A DNA stretch of 64,000 bases from the NCBI GenBank assembly GCA_030062745.1, contig CP099839.1, forward strand, positions 10,414,118-10,478,117, written 5' to 3'. The DNA comes from Capitulum mitella. Lineage: Eukaryota > Arthropoda > Thecostraca > Pollicipedomorpha > Pollicipedidae. The notes under the pieces were generated by a model. It was not told where the DNA came from. It saw nothing but the letters and a program-made list of their open reading frames with translations, and did not search any database. The translations under genes and the position numbers were made by a program. Positions 58,200-64,000 of this stretch are shown one piece after another (position 1 is the first letter of the stretch; each line of letters opens with the position of its first letter).

Positions 58200-58932
58200 T
58201 AATTTTTATATTGAAATAACATTTTGCGAAAGTTATCGATTGACATGAGACTTGGTGTTTTGATAGAACATGGCAAATGGGACAATTCTGCTATCTCGAA
58301 CTTTTTGGAAGTTACCATAGCATTGACGTTAGGTGAGCTGAACATCCGATTTTTTACGTTTTTTGAGATTGTGGAACTAGTCCGGCGGTTTTGAAGCTTG
58401 GATATCCATCCTGGTGCTTTCACGTCATTTGTACACGTAATTGCACCCCTTGACCTATAAACTGGAGGCCAGGTCACGTCTTACATTGGGTTTTCAGGCC
58501 CACAACCGAGTGCAGTTCTTTTGGTTTGCAGTCTTGGAATGTTTGTTGCTAGTCATATGTGCTTGGGAAGCATTAATATATGACAAGAACTTATTTGTCA
58601 AAGGTGACCCAATCCCTTTTGACCTAGGCTGACCTGATTTGGCCTTTCGCAATATTATGTTTGTTTCCAATGCGAACACCTTTTGTATAGCTACAAAATA
58701 AGAACGTTTGCCTTTCTTCTGCGCAGTATATTGAAACAAGTACGCTGTTACATACCCCAGTACTGCATGTGTTTCATAAGGTAGAAAGGATATTACATGA
58801 TCCGATGTTAAAGCATTTTATGCTGTACCGTGTTTGACCGATGACAATGCGGTAGCTGATACGACAGACGCCAGAAACGCCCGACGAACAGAAATCAGTA
58901 TGTTGATCCATATTGATATTGATATAATATTG

Positions 58933-58975
<43 letters not shown>

Positions 58976-59420
58976 TGCAATATAATATTGATTTGACTTC
59001 AAGATATTAGTTGTTGACTCCATATGCGTGCCACACACATTTGCAACGTGTTCCAGCAAAAACACAGACTTATGGATTTAGAAAAGGCTTCTAACCTCAC
59101 AAAAAAAAATTGGCATGATTTTCCGCTTTCCTTGAGATGGCCGCATTTATGCCAAATGCCCTTTTCCTCCCCTGGCCTTTCTGAGCCATGAAGAAGCCTT
59201 GGTTATACACAGCTTCTGTCAAAAATGGTAACAATCTCCGGTGACTTTGCTATCAGCGTTATTTGAAAACAAAAATCTAGGTGGGTTCTTTTGGTGTCGA
59301 CAAGGGCTTTCCAACGGTGCTTGTACTGTTTCTGAAATCTACTAAAATCTATAGTTCTCGAGATCTTAGGGGTTCTCATGAATCCTTCCCCAGGTTGGCG
59401 TAGGTGGAACCGGAGGCCGG
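58200..59420 (+). repeat. Unsplit copy of the dispersed repeat
   Basis: About 1.2 kb whose left part matches 45.88-46.33 kb and right part matches 49.04-49.70 kb. No open frame of note and no clear terminal repeats, so its class is unknown. A perfect (TA)n of about 35 bp lies at 58937-58971. Confidence 0.6.
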
Positions 59421-60621
59421 CCGGCAAGGATTAACGTGGTGGAAAAGGCTGATGATTTTACCAAAAAATGTCTTGCCCTCGCAAGGTTACATCAGGACTT
59501 AAAACTCATTGTCTTAGAACTAAGATAATGAAAAATTAACAGCTGTTTTTGTTTTGTTTTTTGCTTCACTATAAACCACTGGTGATCGCTATAGCTTTCG
59601 AGACGGCCATAAACGATATGATTGTGTTTTCACGGAAAACGGAATAGGTCACCACGACCGCAAAGCATCAAAATGTCGAAGATTTCCTTAAGTGGCTTTT
59701 GCCTTTGCTGCTCGGCAGTATTAAATTAGTTGAACGTAAAGTGCTCTTTTTCTGTTATGTGCTGAATGGCCCATAAAAGACGCCGAAACACTTGTTGAAA
59801 TATGTGTGGGCTAAACACACTTGTGGAAACGTTGCTGAGGTTGCAAAAGACGGCATAATGCATACAGGATCTTGTGCGATAAAAAATGTACGCAAAAACC
59901 ATAAATCAGATTTCGATGTACGACAACGTCTTCACTGTGTTTTGTGGATGACCGGACGTCAATCAAAGACTGGCAACTTTTCAATAACATAGTTTCTCAA
60001 TTGGCGAAAGGTTAAAAATATATATTTAGACTATCTGAGACACCAGACTGTGTAATTTTTTACAGAGAAATAACCTTGTTTCAAGAACTCTAAAATCCTT
60101 TTCATGCTGCAAAAACGTTTGATATATGACCTCCCACATTTTGTGTTATATTGATAATGTTAGTGCTCGAAATCTATGTCGGTCCGCGTGCGAACCTGGC
60201 ATTCTTGCACAAATAGTGGATTATTAACAATAAATGGCACGTGGAAAACGGGAAAAGTTGTTGATAAACCAGGAAATTGTACAAGGTCTGGTCGGATTAT
60301 CTCGCATTCGCCATGACTGTTTCTCACGAGACCATACCGCACCCGGGAATTTCCCCTGACCTGCTCATTCGAGTGTCGGGGCCACACGAGCACGCCATGA
60401 GTGGCACATGACCGACCGTTGGACATAGGACAGCTGGTCACTGCCCAGTCTGTCGCCACAGAGAGCGCAGCTGTTCTGTCGGAAGCCAGGTGCTCAGTCG
60501 CCGCGGCCGGACCGTCGGCGACCCCCGGTCTGCACGCGCCGTACGCACCCAGACGTAAAGGTCTCCCGATGCAAGGTCACCGCCTGCGGCTGACCTTCGC
60601 ACATGATTGCTGGCTTTGCAG
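59421..60621. other. No gene recognised
   Basis: No exon or element could be supported. A 99-codon minus-strand frame at 60160-60459 has no recognisable motif. Confidence 0.35.
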
Positions 60622-60812
60622 GACTGCCCTCGCCCGGGCCCTGAGCGGAGACGGCCCTCCGGGACCCCCCGCCCGTGGAGAGTTCAGATGAATGCGCCGC
60701 GGAATGACGCAAACTTGTGCGTGCCTTGCGGTGGCCGTGATGTGTTTCTGATGGCCTATTCGTGGACGATGCGGGCCATTTGTGGGCAATGCGCGTACTC
60801 GTCGCCGCGCAG
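60622..60812 (+). CDS. Candidate exon with CxxC...CxxC (zinc-ribbon-like) motif
   Basis: A possible acceptor (GATTGCTGGCTTTGCAG|) is followed by an open stretch whose centre reads LCVPCGGRDVFLMAYSWTMR, then AICGQCAY. Two CxxC pairs 17 residues apart could bind zinc. The stretch ends near a possible donor (CGCAGG|GTAGCC). No neighbouring exon or named family is recognised. Confidence 0.3.
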
Positions 60813-60849
60813 GGTAGCCCTTTCTCTAGACCTACCGGATAAATCACAA

Positions 60850-63800
60850 AAGAATTTTGTGGAAGTTTAATCCGATGGTAAACTTAAACATCGCAAAGTG
60901 GGCCTAACCTAGGTTAGGTCAATCGAGGCCAACGCAGGCCAACATTTGAAGATGTCAAATATGACATCTTGACATCTTGACATCAAACAAGACAAAATGA
61001 AGCATTTTGTCAGAATTGGGAATAAAAAAAATCTGGTGGGGCTTTTGGCACTTAGTAAGCAGATGAACGTTTCATATACAGAAAGCAAGTGAACTTCTTA
61101 GATCACTGGAGGTCACCCGAGGTCAGCCACGATTAGCAACATGCATCCACACAAAGTCTTAGTAAGATCATTTGAGTAAATCTCAAGAGGACAGAATGCT
61201 GCATCTTCAATCGATCTGACAGAATGCTGCACCTCAATCGATCTGACCTAGCTTGCCTATGCGTTGGGGCATCTTATTAATTAAGAGGCCAGAGTCCCCA
61301 CAAAATTGTGTTATTCTTCATTTGCAAAAGCCTCCATTGTCATTATCTGACCTCAGCTGCCTGAATCTCCCTGACCTCGTTCATTTGCGTTTCGGGATAA
61401 GTACGTCCACTGTGTAGAATGCCTCCCCACAAAGTTTCGCTGAGACCAGGTGAAATGATCTGAGGGCAAAAACAAAATGTTTCAAGACCATCATTTGATA
61501 TTGGCTGACCTCATGGGGGGCGCCACGGGAAGGAAGGGGGGATGCGTTTCCTTTAAGGCTTGACTGAGGGACCGTCCCCCCCCCCAGCAATTTACTCGAA
61601 TGATGCAGAATTGGTAGAAAAGGAAACAGAATATTGACGAATGTGGCGACAGCTGCTGTCTCAAGAATGCTTTGTCGTTATCTTGCATATGTACCGCGAC
61701 TTCGTAAGAGGTGTTCCTGATTATGGAGTGGCCAAAACTTTTGTGTTCCTCAACGGAATGAGTCGGCATACTTTCGAGACGCTACCTGTTGACTCATCAA
61801 GTAACTCACCTGGTGGTCCCCGTGCCAAGGAATTCAAAACGTCCTCCAGCATTGCATGGGTGTTTCTGAAGGCTTGCAGCAAAGCAGATACATTTTAAAA
61901 CCAGCGTTCGTCATTTACGGCCAATGAAATTTCACGGACATGCTGAATGTTTCCGGTACGAATTGGGCTGACGGTTGGAATTCGCAGGGGGCGGTAATCC
62001 CAGTGAGGCTTTTCCACCCAGGCTAATTTGCACTTTGCCAAGTTGGCTTTGATGGGTTGATGCGAAATATTTCGCGAAACTGCTCCTTACCTATACGGCG
62101 AAATTCCACATGATTCCGACGAAAAGGAAAACAGGAACTATGTTGTTAAGACCTCTATGAGTTTCAGTCCAGGACTGGACGAACTGGTTGAGCTGGTTGA
62201 CAGAGCTGGTGACTAGTTGGTTAACGGACGAGAGGTGAGCGGGAAGGCGCGGAAGGGGCTTTAAAACAATGCGGCTTCTTGTGTCCAAAAAATCGTGGTG
62301 CAAAAAAGCTGCGCAAATACGGTTCGAAACCTGCTCTTGGACATCTGTCTGTTACTGCGGCCCGACATAAACAATGATCGTCTCCTGCTGGCCCGCGTGC
62401 TGCGAGTGTCTGCAAGCATGAGAATCCATGGTAGGCTTCCAACGCGAAGATTTGCACCGTCATCGGTGCAGGAAGCTGGACTGACTCGAGATAGGCGGGT
62501 GCCCGCCTGACGAACCCTCGCACTGCTGCAGACACAAGGTCAAGGTCATCTTTGGCCAGTGCCACACGTTGGCCTCGGTCGTTTTTCCGCCTCATTTTCT
62601 GCTTCGCGCTCTTTACTCCGCCTCTGCCGGGATGGCTGCTTCAATGCAGCTGCTGCACTGCACTAGCACTACTGCATTAGCTGCTTTACCAGCACTGCTG
62701 CTCACTGCATAAACGGCAAGCATCGTGTCTCAATTTAACATCAGCTCAAGCCAATGTCCCTCCAAGGAGTAATTTGTGAGTTTGCCGCAAGGTATCCGTT
62801 TGTTTGAAATCATGGCAATAAATGTGCAGAAATAGACTACTCCTAATTCAATTTACGTCAAGGTATCATCTACCTAATCTGACATAGAAGATGCTGTCAT
62901 GTTTTCATGTCACCAGGCATAGCCATAGTTAAAACCTCAGTGGCAGTACCGCGTGTACCAGATATCGAGGCCCAGTTCGTTTTTTTGGACGGAAGACACA
63001 TAATGCAATTGTGCCCCACCAGCTTTTGCCGAATACCAATGGCACAAAACGATAACCCTCCATATGATTACAAAGATTCAGCATTTCAGGGACAAAAAGC
63101 CACGACATAGCATTAACACATTCTTTTGACTATCTGATGTCATAACAAACGTTTATATTCCTTTTTGCCGTTTCAAAAAAAAAAACAGTGGTGGTCGTGC
63201 AAAAAATGTACACTTAAACCGCCATTAACGCCTATGCTTCATTTTTCACGTAATACCATGGAAATGTTAGTTATTAATGGTAGCCGTATTACCACACGGC
63301 ATTTTGCTTCCCACCACTCTTTCTAACAATTATTCTATGCAAAAGTCCATGAAACACCGGAGCAAATAAATATATTTTACTCATGTATTTGAGCTCCCAA
63401 TGCGTCATTTGCCCACTTGTTATCGAACCTGACGGAGCGTCGAACGTCACTCGGGCGGGAGTCGGTGGACTTCAGGCCCTGGAGTCAAGGATCCTCCTCA
63501 CCCACCCTGCCGTGTCACGCTCCCCGAGCTGGTGGTGCGTTGGCAGTGAGGTCACGTTCAGAAAATTCCAACTCGCCTCTGTGGCGCCAAGGATGCTGGC
63601 GCACCACCTTCGCAAGGGACCGGGTAGTCTGAGGCTTCAAGAAACGAGACAACCGCCGCGTGAGGCGGCACCGCCGAATGACACCACATGTTTCTCACAA
63701 CTTTGTGTGACGTGAGATGCGTGGGTTGAATCGTGGACCTTGCCGTATTTTCACGGAGATCGTCATGCTCTGAGACATACTCAAAGACCTTTAACTGATT

Positions 63801-64000
63801 CCGTGTTTTAAACGTTATCGTTTCACGACAGATCACCAATGTTTGGAGTTGTTCTTCCTTTGTTTTTCTTCGCCCTTCAGCACGACTCCCGATCTGATTC
63901 GCGCTACAGCAGATTCCCTATCTGAATCTTGGTGTGTCCGGGATTGTGGGTTGGGCATTTGGGTACACATTTCACAAATTATCGGTCATGCACCAATTGC
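60850..64000. other. No gene recognised
   Basis: Contains a short tandem duplication at about 61196-61250 (ACAGAATGCTGCA...TCAATCGATCTGAC twice). A minus-strand open stretch at 62221-62595 begins MRRKNDRGQRVALAKDDLDL and looks somewhat protein-like but is not identifiable. The rest shows no gene or bounded element. Confidence 0.35.

Noticed and set aside
1-64000. LTR retrotransposons, endogenous retroviruses or Polintons
   Set aside because: No paired long terminal repeats, gag, integrase, capsid or protease motifs were seen; the reverse transcriptases present are of the LINE type.

Overview
The window is nuclear DNA from an arthropod, most likely a crustacean. This rests on (TTAGG)n arthropod-type telomeric repeats, intron-rich GC-biased genes, two nuclear tRNA-Cys genes, non-LTR retrotransposons and abundant short DNA transposons and minisatellites. 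A barnacle-like genome would fit, but that is only an inference. Nothing prokaryotic is present.

Layout. About 0.3-12.5 kb (+ strand) holds most of the gene for the eIF4E transporter 4E-T (EIF4ENIF1). Eleven exons are recognisable from 3.1 to 11.1 kb, a possible earlier exon lies at 0.3 kb, and a 1.35-kb 3' UTR ends in AATAAA signals. The exon carrying the eIF4E-binding motif is not visible and should lie upstream of the window. From 13.1 to 15.9 kb is a transposon with hAT-type ends, a perfect 8-bp target duplication and a decayed Tc1/mariner transposase inside. It abuts a promoter-like block with CRE and CCAAT motifs. The 17-30 kb stretch is gene-poor: TGACCTTGA-bearing repeats, two copies of a tRNA(Arg)-like SINE, an interstitial TTAGG array, a decayed LINE on the minus strand, a hAT MITE and a GGCC-rich minisatellite. 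A single-exon gene for a basic coiled-coil protein lies on the minus strand at 31.0-31.95 kb. Two tRNA-Cys genes (35.4 and 40.8 kb) flank a 1.3-kb minisatellite and a 1.2-kb TTAA-flanked piggyBac-like non-autonomous element.

From 43.8 to 53.2 kb are two paralogous three-exon genes on the minus strand. They encode small secreted proteins with a hydrophobic Gly/Ala-rich segment, an Arg/Gly-rich linker and a four-cysteine domain. Their intron phases and relative exon positions are identical. Between them lie a decayed CR1-like LINE and the two halves of an old dispersed repeat, whose unsplit copy is at 58.2-59.4 kb. The last 10 kb shows repeats, low-complexity tracts and one weak exon candidate.

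The protein genes have no evident functional link: one is a cytoplasmic mRNA-repression factor, one an unknown coiled-coil protein, and two are secreted proteins of unknown role. The items most worth following are the secreted paralog pair, the minisatellite built from splice-donor-like units in a 4E-T intron, the new SINE family and the composite hAT-ended element.
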